Shown here one piece after another: positions 34,911 to 47,699 of a DNA stretch of 64,000 bases. The DNA lies in the NCBI GenBank assembly GCA_026874595.1, contig CM049315.1, positions 39,632,164-39,696,163 on the forward strand, written 5' to 3'. Both the position numbers and the translations under genes were made by a program. The stretch comes from Sipunculus nudus. Lineage: Eukaryota; Annelida; Sipuncula; Golfingiida; Sipunculidae. The notes beneath the pieces are model-generated. The model had not been told where the DNA came from, did no database searches, and saw only the letters and a program-made list of their open reading frames with translations. Position 1 is the first letter of the stretch; each line of letters opens with the position of its first letter.

Positions 34911-37580
34911 TGGAGCTTTATAGCACTTAAGAAAAATGTTATGGTGATTTCGATTACCTAAAAAATGTAACCAGTTACGAATGCAGTTTTACTTTACCCC
35001 TCTAAAAATTTTCCGTAAAATCTGTATATTACATTTTGCGTTAATTTGCTGAAAAACAGTGCAACGAACCAAGGCTGCAGTGGTTTCTTTACTACATGCT
35101 TTCATCGAAATATATCTTTTTATCTTGGAGAGTTGTCAGTTTTGCATCAGACCTGCTTATTCCATGACAATTTACAGTACTTAAGCCATAATTTAATACT
35201 GTTGGAATATATTTTTCTGGGCCTATCTTTTTTTTCACATTGGCAGCTATCTTTTCGCGTACAAGAGACTTCAACGAAATATGCATGTGTATAAAAATAA
35301 CGCATGTGTCTGTTAACATGCCTTAGACTTTACCTTCAACTGACTACACTGAATAAACATCGTGTTTCACGATGTCGCCTGAGCTTCAACTGATACAAAG
35401 CATCTATCATATATTTTCACGGTGGAATGCTTCTTAATACAATCGTTATATCTACAATATTTCCCAAGCAATGAAGCTGTCGGACCTATGATGTTTATTG
35501 GAAATAATCTTCTCACTTATAAATTATTACACCCTGTATACGCCTTACGTCTCTTTCCAAAATTTATTTTTTGTGTGATTTCTGGAATAGGATAATTTTT
35601 CTTTTTATGTTGATATTTTGGGGGAGGGTGTTTCTGGAGAATTCCAGCAGTAGTAATCTTGATATCAAGTGAAACACATGACAAAAGTTCCTGCAAAAAA
35701 TAGGATTAAAATATACGTCATTTAGTCCCTATCAGCTCATTACAAAAATATGTATAAGACAGAGCCGTGGATTTTCCACGGGTCAGTTAGTTTTTACAAT
35801 TAATTAATTAAATTTATCCAGATCTACACCTAACTAATGCCGACACCTTATGTTAACATGTGGTCCATTAACCAGACTTAATTTAACTGATTTCGAATCT
35901 TCAACATTCACTTTTCAAAAGTTTTAAGGAAGAATAAGGTTCAAAGGTTTTATATTATTCATGTAGTTAAAACTTTCATTGCGTAACTAAAGGGAATTTC
36001 GAGTCAAGGTTTGGGCATATCTTCTCTTTTTTTATAAAAAGGCCCCCCAATGTGTAACGGTTAACTTTTCAGTTATGATCCTTCCATGAAGGAACGGTTT
36101 CTTTGAAATTAGATTGTTTCATCTTGTGACGAACAAAATATGTGACAAACATGCTGAGAGAGATTTCCCAGGAGAAATACCTGGGTAATATCTTTCAAAC
36201 TACACCAGAGACAGGCATTGTAGATCAAGGTTTCCGTTCAGCTTTGTGGAACCCACAGGTGCGAGGACTAACTTACTACAGTTATCGAAATTATTTGAAT
36301 AAATTATGCAAATTATGTTTTCGACAAAATAATAGTCGGAATTTAACAACCCTCTTACTTTAATAAGACAATCGTAAAAATGAGTTATTTCAAACAAATT
36401 TCTGTAAATATTAGTAGGCCTATTTGTGCCTGTGATTTTGGAAATAATCGCAAGGTTATGAAGTAACGTTAGATTATTCAAATCGGTGAGAAATTATTAT
36501 AAAAGGCTAAAGACTGCAATTTGACCGACTATAATGCTACTTTTATGACGACGATTCTTATGGTTGAATGGCGTGCTGATTAAATGAATCGCACTAATTG
36601 TTGGTTACCAATGTCCATAAAAGCTATAAAGCCTGAACCAAAAGAATAAATAAAGCTAGTTAACAATAGAGAATCACCTTGACCTTGGAGCCTGAACGAT
36701 TCAGCATGTTGTAAAATTGGAGTTTTCTATTGCATTTTGCTAATCTTGCAGTGTTTAATTAATCTTATGGATAATTAGCAGAGCTAAGCAACGCTCAGAG
36801 CGCATACTCGTGCCCACGTAGTACATGTACCAACAACTATATCATCTTTACTATACAGTCGTTGTCACACTAAATATATTATAAAACATGTTATTTATTT
36901 TCCAGATATGCCAGTTTCGCAAATAGCAAGGTCCTAGCTTTACAAACATATTATTTCTGGAATTGTATGGGCTTAAATATTTTCCAGCACAGTCATACTA
37001 AAAAAATGGAAAATGTACATGCATTACCAGCGCAGGTTATAGGTGAATGGGAGGCACATGGTCAAATATGTACAATATTGATTACTTTTAAGTGAAGGTA
37101 AATATAATGATACATTTTATATGGAAATAGAAGAATATAAATATAGACATATTCTCAAGTTATCCGTGTTTTTGGGCCATAAAACTTAAGTAATCCCTAA
37201 ATATTATTGAGTACTATTGCCTCTAAATGAAAAAAAGACCGGACGCTGGAGTCTAAAAATGCAGGTGTAAAAAGGTCCAGGTGTAAAAACTTTAAGCTAC
37301 ACCCCCCCCCCCCACACACACACACACCCACATTTAAGGGATATTTGTAACGCTCAGTCTCTTCTTCAGTACTCATATGTAATCTTAATGCTCCCGGTTA
37401 ATGACATATACATAAATATTGAAAGTCAGATAGTGTAATAATGTTGTTATTGTTATATGAAAGTAATTTACAATGTTACATTATACATACATTGGCTCCA
37501 ACATGCTTTTAGTTCTAGATACCATCGGGTTAAAGGCTGCAATTTAAAAAAAAACTCCGTATTCGACCAGCCGTTTTTTA
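34911..37580. other. Gene-free AT-rich host DNA
   Basis: No supported gene. A fourth, degraded piece of the triplicated block (TTATAAAAGGCTAAAGACTGC) lies at about 36498. Poly-C followed by CA repeats lies at about 37303-37328. Confidence 0.5.
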
Positions 37581-37689
37581 GCTCAGCTGACTGAAAATCA
37601 TCTGAGCTATAGCGATCACTCTTTGTCCGTCGTCCGTCTGTCCGTCTTTCCGTCTGTCTGTCTGTCCGTCTGTCCGTCTGTCCGTCCGT

Positions 37690-39660
37690 TAACCAGGCAC
37701 AAATCGTAACCGCTGGACCTAGAACCTTGTAACTTGGGATTCTGAGAGGTCCATAAAAAATCTCCTTGGAAACCAGAAATTAGGTCTCTGTTACCCATAT
37801 CCTTCGAGCTATGTGGCCCCAAAGTACCCCCCAGAAAAGTCAAAAATTTCATACAAAAACTTCAATATCTCATTAACTACTTGACTGATGGTCATGATAT
37901 TTGGCATACATATTGATCATGAGATGTTTCATCACTTCATGCAGACTGGTGGCGCCACCTGTATTTTTCGATTTTTTACGAATTTTTTTCTCTATTTTTG
38001 AGACCTTTAAAAATGTGAACATCTGTTAACAAGGCACAAATCATAAAGACTGGACTTAGAATCTTAATTCTTGACACACTGAGAGGTCCATGAAAAATCT
38101 CCTTGGAAACCAGAAATTAGGTCTCTGTTACCCATATCCTTTGAGCTATCGGGCCCCAAAGTACCCCCCAGAATAGTATAAAATTTCATACAAAAACTTC
38201 AATATCTCAATAACTACATCACTGATGGTCTTCAGTTTTGGCATACATATTGATCATGAGATGTTTCATCACTTCCTGCAGACTGGTGGCGCCACCTGTA
38301 TTTTTCGATTTTTTACGAATTTTTTTCTCTATTTTTGAGACCTTTAAAAATGTGAACATCTGTTAGCGTGGCACAAATCGTAACGACTGGACCTAGAATC
38401 TTCATTTTCGACACACTGAGAGACCTATGAAAAGTCTCCATGGAAACCAGAAATTAGGTCTCTGTTACCCATATCCTTTGAGCTATGGGGCCCAAAATTA
38501 CCCCCAGAATAGTCAAAAATTTCATACAAAAACTTCAATATCTCATTAACTACATCACTGATGGTCATGATTTTCGACATACATATTGATCATGAGATGT
38601 TTCATCAGTTTGTGCAGACTGGTGGCGCCACCTGTATTTTTCAATGTTCACGAATTGTTTTCTCCATTTTTGAGACCTTTAAGGATGTAGTTATCTGTCA
38701 ACAGGGTACAAATCGTAACGACTGGACCTAGAATCTTCGTTCTTGACACACAGGGAGACCCATGATAAGTCTCCATGGAAACCTGAAATTTGGTCTCTGT
38801 TACCCATATACTTTGAGCTATGGCACTCCAAAGTACAGCTCAGAATAATGGAAAATTTGATACAAAAGCTAAAGTATCTGAACAACTAATGCAGAGATAA
38901 CCATAATTGTTTGCATGGATATTGATCATGGAGTGTTTCATAAGTTTCTGCAGACTGGTGGCACCACCTGTATTTGTTCGGTTTTTTTACGAAATTTTTC
39001 TGTATTTTTGAGACCTTTAAAGATATGAACATCTGTTAACAGGGCACAAATCATAAAAACTGGACCAAGAATCTTCATTCTTGACACACAGGGAGACCCA
39101 TGAAAAGTCTCCATGGAAACTTGAAATTAGGTCTCTGTTACCCATATTCTTTAAGCTGTATGGGTCCAAAATATCCCCCCCCCATGAATAATGGAAAATT
39201 TGATACAAAAACTGCAGTATTTCAATAACTACAACACTGATGGTCATGATTTTCGGCATACATATTGATCATGAGCTGTTCCATCAGTTTCTGCAGACTG
39301 GGTGTGTCACCTCTATTTTTTTTTCAAATTTTTACGAATTTTTTTCTTTTTTTTGAGACCTTTAAAGATGTGGTTATCTGTCAACAGGGTACAAATCGCA
39401 ACAACTGGACCTAGAATCTTCATTCTTGTCATGCAAGGAGGCCCATGAAAGGTGCCTGTGGAAACTTGAAATTAGGTCTCTGTTACCCATATCCTTCAAG
39501 CTATAGGACTCCGAAGTATCCCTCAGAATAATGGACAATTTGATACAAAAACTGAAGTATCTGAACAACTAATGCAGAGATCACCATGATTTTTTGCATG
39601 GATATTGACCATTAAGTGTTTTTATTAGTTTCTGCAGACTGGTGGAGCCACCTGTATTTT
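37690..39660. repeat. Six tandem units of ~336-343 bp
   Basis: GACTGGTGGC-type anchors fall at 37944, 38281, 38617, 38953, 39296 and 39637. Units contain CACAAATCGTAACGACTGGAC, GGTCTCTGTTACCCATAT, CATACATATTGATCATGAG and, in the first three, GGTGGCGCCACCT. Divergence increases from left to right. Confidence 0.9.
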
Positions 39661-39939
39661 TGTATCCGCCAAAACGAAGTTTTGCGGATACTATGTTTTT
39701 GACCGAGTTCCTCCGCCGTGGCGGCGTTCGTTTCCAGAGAGCTCCTCGGAGACTAATGGACCGATTTTTCCCAAACTTACACCTATTATCGGGTCACATG
39801 TAAACTGGTGCCTAACCAATTTGCATTGACCTCTGACCTTTCCTCTCTATCCAGTGTCCATTTGTGGGCCTGTTTCCACTCATAAACCCTCATATCTCGG
39901 GAACCGTTTGACCGATCAGGAAATAAAATTGATACAAAT

Positions 39940-40740
39940 GTAGCCCTTGGATTGCTTTATAACATACACAAAAAATGGTGGCGCCACCTGTAACCATGTT
40001 TGCACAGTGTCCATCTGTTCATCTGCCTTGGGTTAAAATCACTCATATCTCTGCAGTGAATTGACTAATTCACCTGAAATTCGTCATGTGTATACATCCA
40101 GGATAGCTTTCTTGATTTTATGACAGGTGGCGCCACCTACGTTCACGTTCACGCTGATGACATCCAAGCTTATATCTCGGGAACCGTTTAACCGATCAGG
40201 AAATAAAATTTATACAAATGTAGCCCTTTGATAGCTCTGTAACATACACAAAAAATGGTGGCGCCACCTGTATCAATGTTTGCACAGCGTCTGTCTGTTA
40301 GTCTGCCGTGGCCTAAAATTACTCATTTCTCTGTAGTGGTTCGACATAACTGCCTAAAATTTTGCAGGTTTATACATCGTGGACAGCTTTCTTGATTTTA
40401 TGACAGGTGGCGCCACCTACATTCTAGTTAACGCTGGACACATCCAAGCTCATATCTCAGGAACCATTTGACCGATTGGGCCAAAATTGTGCATGTGTTT
40501 AGATCTCACATAGGTCTTTATCATACACAAAACTGGAGGGGTTACCTGCAAAGATTTTTGCACAGTGTTTGTCTGTTTGTCTGCCATGGGCAAAAATCGC
40601 TCATATACATGTAGTGGTTTGACTTTTCTGCCTAAAATTTTGCAGGTGTATACAACTTGGACAGATTTCTGGATTTGTGGTAGGTGGCACAACCTACATA
40701 CACATTTAGACTGCAGACATCCATGCTAATATGCAACATA
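39940..40740. repeat. Second tandem family, about three ~280-bp units
   Basis: CATACACAAAAAATGGTGGC recurs at about 39964 and 40244, with a diverged third copy near 40523. Each unit carries two GGTGGCGCCACCT palindromes (39977, 40125, 40257, 40405), the motif shared with the preceding 336-bp family. Confidence 0.85.
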
Positions 40741-41010
40741 CCTCACTCTATTTCCCCTTGCCACTCAATCCATGCCTCACTATCCGATTTTGGCAGATAC
40801 ATGTAGTCACTTGTCGGTTACCCGTATTCTAGTTTTAAAAGTTTACACATTTTTCTCTATTTTTGAGATATATAAATACAGACTAAATCTTGGCCTGTTG
40901 GTTAATCTGTTTGATGCTTCAGTTGAATGGGTATATACTACCATTCTGGTGATAAAATTTCCTTTTGCGAATCTCTTCCCAGTCAGCTGAGCGTCATGAC
41001 CCATGGGTCA

Positions 41011-43303
41011 CTTGTTTCAGCTACCCAGCTTATAAACATACACCTTGGTGTCTGAAGATAGGACATGACGTAAGCTGCCTATCAAATGCGCCCTTACTGT
41101 AAACGTGGCCTACACGTCACGACCGAGCCTAATAATAGCCTTCAGTCATTGTCGTTAATATGGTCATAAAATAATTAATGAATGGTTCATTCGAGTTTTA
41201 TTCCTGAGGCTTAATGACTCAAATGAAATTATCAGGGGTTTCTCTGACATGATCTGTCTTTAACACGGATTAATGCTCTAATTAGGATTGTTTAATGGGA
41301 GAAAATATATTGTAATTAGGTTACACAACGAGGAGGAATTTGATTTTATGAAGCGATTGATACAGAAACGAATACGTGAATGAAGATTCGCAACTTTTAG
41401 TTTAGCTCATATACATCACGCAGAAAGAGTTGTCAGGTGTATACATCGGCAGGTGAAAAAAGAAAAACAGGATATAAAAGCAAGCAAATCATATAAATGT
41501 ATAGCTCACCTGGCTTTTCGGTTCCTCCATGTTCGTGTTACAGGAGTACGTGTCTTTTGTCGCGTATCAAACAAATCGGTCTGTCGATATATATATGCTC
41601 AATTTGTAAATTGCCAAGAATTTTCAGTCAATTTACAAATTGCCTGATTCACTCAGGCACTTTATAAAATCAGCCTGTTTATTTGACACATTGACTTAAA
41701 TGAAAAAAAGAATGAAATATTATTGATTTAAGGTGACAAAGATTAAAATGACATTTCATTTTTTAACACTCTTACTCTTACTAAACATTGAAATATTTAA
41801 CATCAATTTATTGAACAATATTATAGCATGTATTATCAGAAGCGTCCATCTGGCTTTAATTCTAGTTCTTACAGAAATTATTATATGATCATATGAGATG
41901 TAAATATTATATTATCTCAGGTGCACATCTTTCCTCCTGCACTTTGGGGAGCATTGTAGGTGGGATGACTCCCTCCCTCAATGCGGTAAAATTGTCCCAA
42001 ATTTCATTCATAAATATCAGCAATTTAAGGCACATTTGGTTAAAAAAAACTGGGGATATTCTCGCTTGAGAAACCAGCAACATATTGATTGTTTGACCTA
42101 AATAATATTTAGAGAAGCAATTATCCACAGAGAACCAATCCCCCTCTCCCCCACCCTTGGTTTCGCCGCTGTTTCTTTCAAAATAAAACTTCGAAATCTG
42201 CATGGATCATTTAATTTGTGCTTTTATAATCGGGTCCCATGTACAATATCACGGGAAAGAGTGAATTATGCCACAAAATCATTCATTGTGTTTAGTTAGT
42301 TAGTATAGGTATTTCTGAAAGATTACACTCTTTTAATATTTGAGGAAACTGTTACACATATTTGCCGAATCCCCACCGAATGGCACTTCTGTACTGTCCA
42401 ATTAACAGTTGACTAATCAGTACTGCCAGCCATCACAGTTTGCCTCTAAGAATGTGGATGGCAAACTCATAAAAAATAACAAATTCAGTCGGTATAAATG
42501 TGATTAAACTCTACCCTTTGTAACTCACCTGAGTATATATCTTAATCATATATTTGATATTACCAACCATGTAACTGTGGCTATCCTTCATCATTCTACT
42601 ATCTACATCATTCATTTCACACATTATTGCACATTTTAATGTTTTAATGTGTTATTTGACCAAAAGCTTCCATTTGACTTTGATTCGCGTTCTTACATTA
42701 ACAGGGATGGAGCCATATGAGTTGTGAAATAGTGTGCATAGTTCATTATGTTATAAATGTCTGCATATATCATCTATGCGAATCTGGTTATACCCCTCAC
42801 CAGTCTAAATATTTTAGCCTTATTACGTGATCAGTATTCTTCATAAATAGCCTAGAAAGAAAACAAACAGGCAAAAAATTTACCTAAAAGTATCAGGTAA
42901 CACTAAATGACAAATAATGCGATATATGAAACAACAAAATATTTCATATCAATTCAGTCAGTGTGAAATAAACAGACTGAATTTTCAGTCAATTTGTAAA
43001 ATGCCTGAAAATGTCAGTCATTTTATAAAGTGCATGAGTGACAACAACATAACTTGATTAGATACTTCTCAGCGCATATATGTGTCTTTATGTTTCCCTC
43101 CCCAATTTAATCGGTCATTCGACTTTCTTCAAATCAAATTTGGGTAATATTAAAACAATTTATCCATTTATCTATCTCACACTCTCATCTGTCAGTCTGT
43201 CTGTTTCCCCCCCCCCCCCCCATCACTTTACATATTTTTTGTATATTCATGTTCCATTTCTATATATAGTGAACAAGCATGGCTATTCATGCATCTTTCT
43301 ATA
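41011..43303. other. Gene-free AT-rich host DNA with a diverged local duplication
   Basis: Segments at 41590-41900 (CAATTTGTAAATTGCC, CATCTGGCTTTAATTC) have relatives at 42650-43035 (CCATTTGACTTTGATTC, CAATTTGTAAAATGCC). No gene is supported. Confidence 0.5.
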
Positions 43304-43496
43304 TCATGTCTGCCGCATACTATGTAAGGCAACCAGATCATCCTGCTGCATGCAGAGTCGCTCTGCCGCCAGATGTAGTGGGTAGCACTCTGACGTCACG
43401 GTAGTGACGTCAATTCGCTGGTTTCTATAGAACTGTGTAAATACAGAGGGGTCGAGGATCTGCTCGGTTGATAGTGCAGTCTTTGAAGATGGTTCC
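43304..43496 (-). CDS. Candidate host exon, unidentified
   Basis: On the minus strand a strong acceptor (T-rich tract ending TTTTTTTGTTTTAG) directly precedes an open stretch of about 63 codons ending in TGA. The peptide has balanced composition (for example RNQRIDVTTVTSECYPLHLA) and is less AT-biased than its surroundings. No partner exon, donor or polyadenylation signal was found, and the product is not recognised. It may equally be a chance frame. Confidence 0.22.
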
Positions 43497-43884
43497 CTAA
43501 AACAAAAAAATACGGTTGGTCTTTTTTGTAAATAATTTTTCTCTTGACTACACCTTACGACCAACGGCTCGATTTCCCAAGAAACTCAATGTAGGTAAAT
43601 GAACCTTTAACCAAGACCACCAGCCTTGAACTGTCATAATTTCACGTTTCTGAAGTGGGCACTTTGATAAATTTTAAAAGCCCGAAAGACACACGGTGTA
43701 CAGAACCTAATATGTACAATACTTTTAGTTTGCAACCATATTTTCCTGAACACTGATAATTTTTTTCGAATCATGTAAGTTTTACAACACTTTTCTATGA
43801 TTGCTTTAGGAATGTTATGATAATATAGGCAATGAAAACTTAGGTGTCGTCTAAATGTGTTACCAATCAGAAATCATCAGATGA

Positions 43885-44085
43885 ATTATATAATCATTCC
43901 AGTCCGACAGTAATGTGGATGACACACACACAGGACCCGCAGGTGATGCTACACCGAGCCTGGTTGACACCATGCTTGCCCCCTGTCACGTTGTCCGAAA
44001 CGGGGATGGAATTCTGCAGATATAGCTTGTACAGTCAACAAGCATTGACACGGAGGTTATTACCTCCACCCCAAAAACTATAATG
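43885..44085 (+). mobile_element. 3' part of a tRNA-derived SINE copy
   Basis: GACCCGCAGGTG, GGAATTCTGCAGATAT and ACGGAGGTTATTACCTCCACC match the 3' half of the SINE at 49.27 kb. The tRNA-like head is missing. Confidence 0.6.
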
Positions 44086-45233
44086 TTAAACATATATCAG
44101 CATTCAATTTAGTTCAGGTATTAGCACGAGGGTTCATAAACGGTTAACTTCTCTGCCAGACAGTCTAACCTCTGATACCCCAGGAATGCTTCCTTTCTTT
44201 CCTTTTAAAAACTGCAGCTATTGTTATAATTTCCAAAAAACTAACCTTTGGGTGCAATATTAGTCATAGATGACAGATTTGCACCTGGTATCTATTTTTG
44301 AACATATTCAAAAGGTCGTAAACTCCATAGCCGATGCCCCATTATCGCCCAGTTTCGGGCGTCGGCGGAATATTCCAGTGATTACTCGGCGTTTTCAAAT
44401 ATCTAGTTTGAACTTCTTTCATGAATCGGTATTATTTCCAGATTCTGTTGGTTTTCATATATAGCATAAACAATCCCATCATATGTGACTTCTTTATATC
44501 CTTAATACGAGTGCCTTAACATACATCGGATCACGCAACTGGTTAACATATATTACAAAACCATTGCTAAAGTATGTTTACATTTATTGTTCCATTTTGT
44601 GATTTCAGGTTTGCGTATGTTTCGTACTGGGGCATATGTTGCCATAATACAACATTTAGCTATCGTGTGTAGCCGTGTGCAGTGATACTGTACTGCTCTC
44701 CATAAATTGCATAGGTACACGCGTAGACACACACTTGTTCCTAACAGACCTTTAATGTTTTATATAAACCAAGGTAAACCATGATTTACATTTTCATCAT
44801 TAACATTATCAGAACATTTCACACAGTAACTGGTTAGCAGAAGATATCCATACAAATATTTCGAATTAAGCACCTCCTTTACAAATTCATGGTTTTATAA
44901 CTGTTACTTAATTACGTTCGTGTTTTTCTTTTTTTTTTCATTTAACCAGGAAAGGTAGTCCGGTTATATTACTCTAAATGTGAAAGGTAAGAGGGATGTG
45001 AAATCTCGCTGAATGTGGCTGAAAAGCCTTAAGCAAAGAATAAATCTGCTTAGTGTCTTTGTGTTTGACATAAAATATTCTGTAAGAATATGTTGAAGCA
45101 TGCGTAATGAATAATAAGTTTAAGGTAACGAATACGGGAAAAAAAACTATAATTTTTCTTACAAAACTTTTGACAGGATCGCAAGCTTTTATTATTCATT
45201 AAAAATCCCATTAATTCAAATTCACTTCCACGT
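44086..45233. other. Gene-free host DNA
   Basis: No supported gene and no clear repeat. Confidence 0.4.
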
Positions 45234-45235
45234 TA

Positions 45236-45850
45236 AGCCTAGGTCTCACTTACAAGGTCCCTCTACGATGTCTCACGGTTCAGCTGCGGCAAGCCAAAAC
45301 GATGGAGTATCGGGAATGAACGTGATGAAATTGAAGCCCGCGTTTTCGTGACAATCGTGGCATGTTCTCCCCACGGTATTTCACGTTCATCTACTTTCTC
45401 AGGCTTGCTGTAGGAGAACGTACATAGGCCTGTTCTTCCCAGTGCTTGTCATGTTCTCGTTACGGTAATGCTACTGTTACCTTCGTTCTTCTACGGCAGT
45501 GTCACGGCAGCGTCACGGTAACTACGTTAAGTCACGTTTCCTTACGGTACCCTACGGCAATTGACCACATTCAGGGTTGACAAGTCGATTTACCGTGGTC
45601 CAGCTCCCAATGTTTGACACACCAAATCAGTTCTATGCAGGTGCCACGGGGTGCACATTTCTGTGACAGGGACCACGCTCTTCCCCGTTCGTTTTGAACA
45701 TTTTAAAATGAACATGGACCCCGCACGACAACCCATGTTCATTTGACGTCCCCCTAAGATTCCTGACGGTGGGCCACGTCCTACCAAGTCGTCTCACGAC
45801 CTTTAAGAACGTAGTGATCGTAGACAGAACGTGGTAGTGAGACATAGGCT
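45236..45850. mobile_element. 615-bp MITE with TA target-site duplication
   Basis: The left end AGCCTAGGTCTCACTTAC and the right end (reverse complement AGCCTATGTCTCACTACC) form inverted termini with few differences. TA flanks both sides (45234-45235 and 45851-45852), as for Tc1/mariner-type or related elements. The interior is GC-richer than the flanks and dominated by ACGGTA / CTACGGCA / TCACGG strings. It has no transposase. Confidence 0.75.
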
Positions 45851-45852
45851 TA

Positions 45853-47690
45853 TGTATACACTTTATCGCTTACAGGGATACACGAAAATCATCGACTTCA
45901 GGAAAGGGTCACGAGGACCAGCCAGTATTATTAGCACTTTTACGTTTAATTCATATGAAGCACACTGCACGCGCATGTGGAGTATCATTTCCACTTAAAT
46001 ATGGAATTTCCGATTAAGAGGGCTGAGAGAGGAAACGCTTACTATTGATTTCCCAAAAGGTGTAATCATCATCGCTGCCTAGTATCTATTTGTACGGTAA
46101 TATTTATCCTGCTCTGCAAATGTCTCGAGGGTAACTTTCGGGGGAGGGGGTAATTGTTTTGGAGGGGGGGGGAGGGGTATTGTCGTAGGAAACTTTAATT
46201 GGGGGGGGGGGGGGTGATAATTATCCAGTGGCTATCGAATATATTCACAATTTTTTTATTTACATCGGACATTACCTATATTAAGCCATAACATATTCTC
46301 CAAAATGATTTATACAAAAAAATGAAACGTCAGGAATTCAGAAATATATAGGCAAAACGCATCTTGAATCGCCTCGAATACATTACAAGCGTTGTAGCTA
46401 TAGAGACGGAATGAGAAGTGCTGGAGAGAGGAAACACGTTTAAAAAAAACAAAAGTAGGAGAAGATACACGTTTAAAAAACAAAAAAAGACACAGTTTAA
46501 CAAAAAAAAAAAAAAAAAAAACGCTGCTGGTAGGTCGAATCAATACATAGATATCCAGGAAAAATAGCGTGAGGACATTTTTGTTATCTTTGTATGGGAT
46601 CCTGACAATGGTCGTTTCATTCAACTCCTTTGTTGTGATTTAATAATACATTAGCTGATTCGCGGTGCACCTGCCCCGCCGCTAATATGCCATCTTTACC
46701 TGAAAGTCTACCTGAATTTACGTACTAACAATAGACGGATGTACCTGATTCATTAAACAATGATATTATCAGGCATCTCTGCTCCCAGATACCTTAACTC
46801 ACCCCTACAGATTTGATAAGAACAAATATCCCGTGTGTGATATGACCATATTTAGGTCCTTAATCTTACGATATCATTTGTATGCATTTTATTTGATCTT
46901 GTGATGTTGTGTTATTTAAATTTTCAACTTTCGAATGTGTGTTTATGTAATTTTAACCCGTAAATCATTCTGAACATTGCGTGAGTGTTAGCTGACCTAT
47001 CAACTAATTTGATTACCATACAAAATGTATCACTTTTTAGCTACGAGCCTCGTTTAAAGAATCCGGATACCAAACGTAGTATTTTTTTTCGCTCCAAAAT
47101 AGTTCTTGTCAGAGGAAATGCTTTGGAAAAAAAACACCAAAACATATTGACGTTTTTGTGGTGAAATAACATAAGGTGACCCCTCACGATTTCCCAGGAG
47201 ACTCATGATACTGAGCAATAAACCAAGTGTACCAGCCTTCACGTGTCATATGTGGAAAGTTTTTTAGTAACTATTATTTAGTTCCATTTCTCTAGTCTCA
47301 ACTTAATTGCTTTTGATTTTTTATCAAATACCACAATATTTCATGTATTTCAAATGTATGGAAATCTGTCTTTGCTATAAATGCATCCTTGCTAATCCAA
47401 TTCACACATATAGATAAGTGAAAATATGCCAATGTTTAGATGTGAGACAATAATGAGTCAATCATTACTCGTTTAATTGGGCGTTTAAAGTTGTCAACTC
47501 ATTCAATAAATACTTTTTTTTATTAAAATGTTGAAATATTGACATAACTGGTAGTATTTCTATGGCCATCATGAATCTAATTTAATGAACTGTTACAAAT
47601 TACAAATTAAATTAACGAAATCAATTAAAATTTGCGATTGCACATTCAGGATCTTAATTGTTTTGCAAGCAGCACCTTTAATATAAATTG
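45853..47690. other. Gene-free host DNA with G-rich and poly-A tracts
   Basis: A G-rich segment at 46138-46214 has several runs of five to fourteen G. A poly-A run lies at about 46502-46520. No gene is supported. Confidence 0.5.
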
Positions 47691-47699
47691 TAAATATTG

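Larger units (their letters stand above)
37581..40992. mobile_element. 3.4-kb composite repeat element with short terminal inverted repeats
   Basis: GCTCAGCTGACTG (37581-37593) is inverted exactly as CAGTCAGCTGAGC (40980-40992). Inside are a GTCCGTC/GTCTGTC leader (about 37625-37690), six tandem units of about 336-343 bases (37.69-39.66 kb) and a second tandem family of about 280 bases (39.94-40.74 kb). No frame longer than about 80 codons is present, so it is non-autonomous or a satellite-bearing insertion. A 14-base palindrome TGACCCATGGGTCA follows at 40997-41010. No clear target-site duplication was found, so the boundaries are tentative. Confidence 0.5.
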
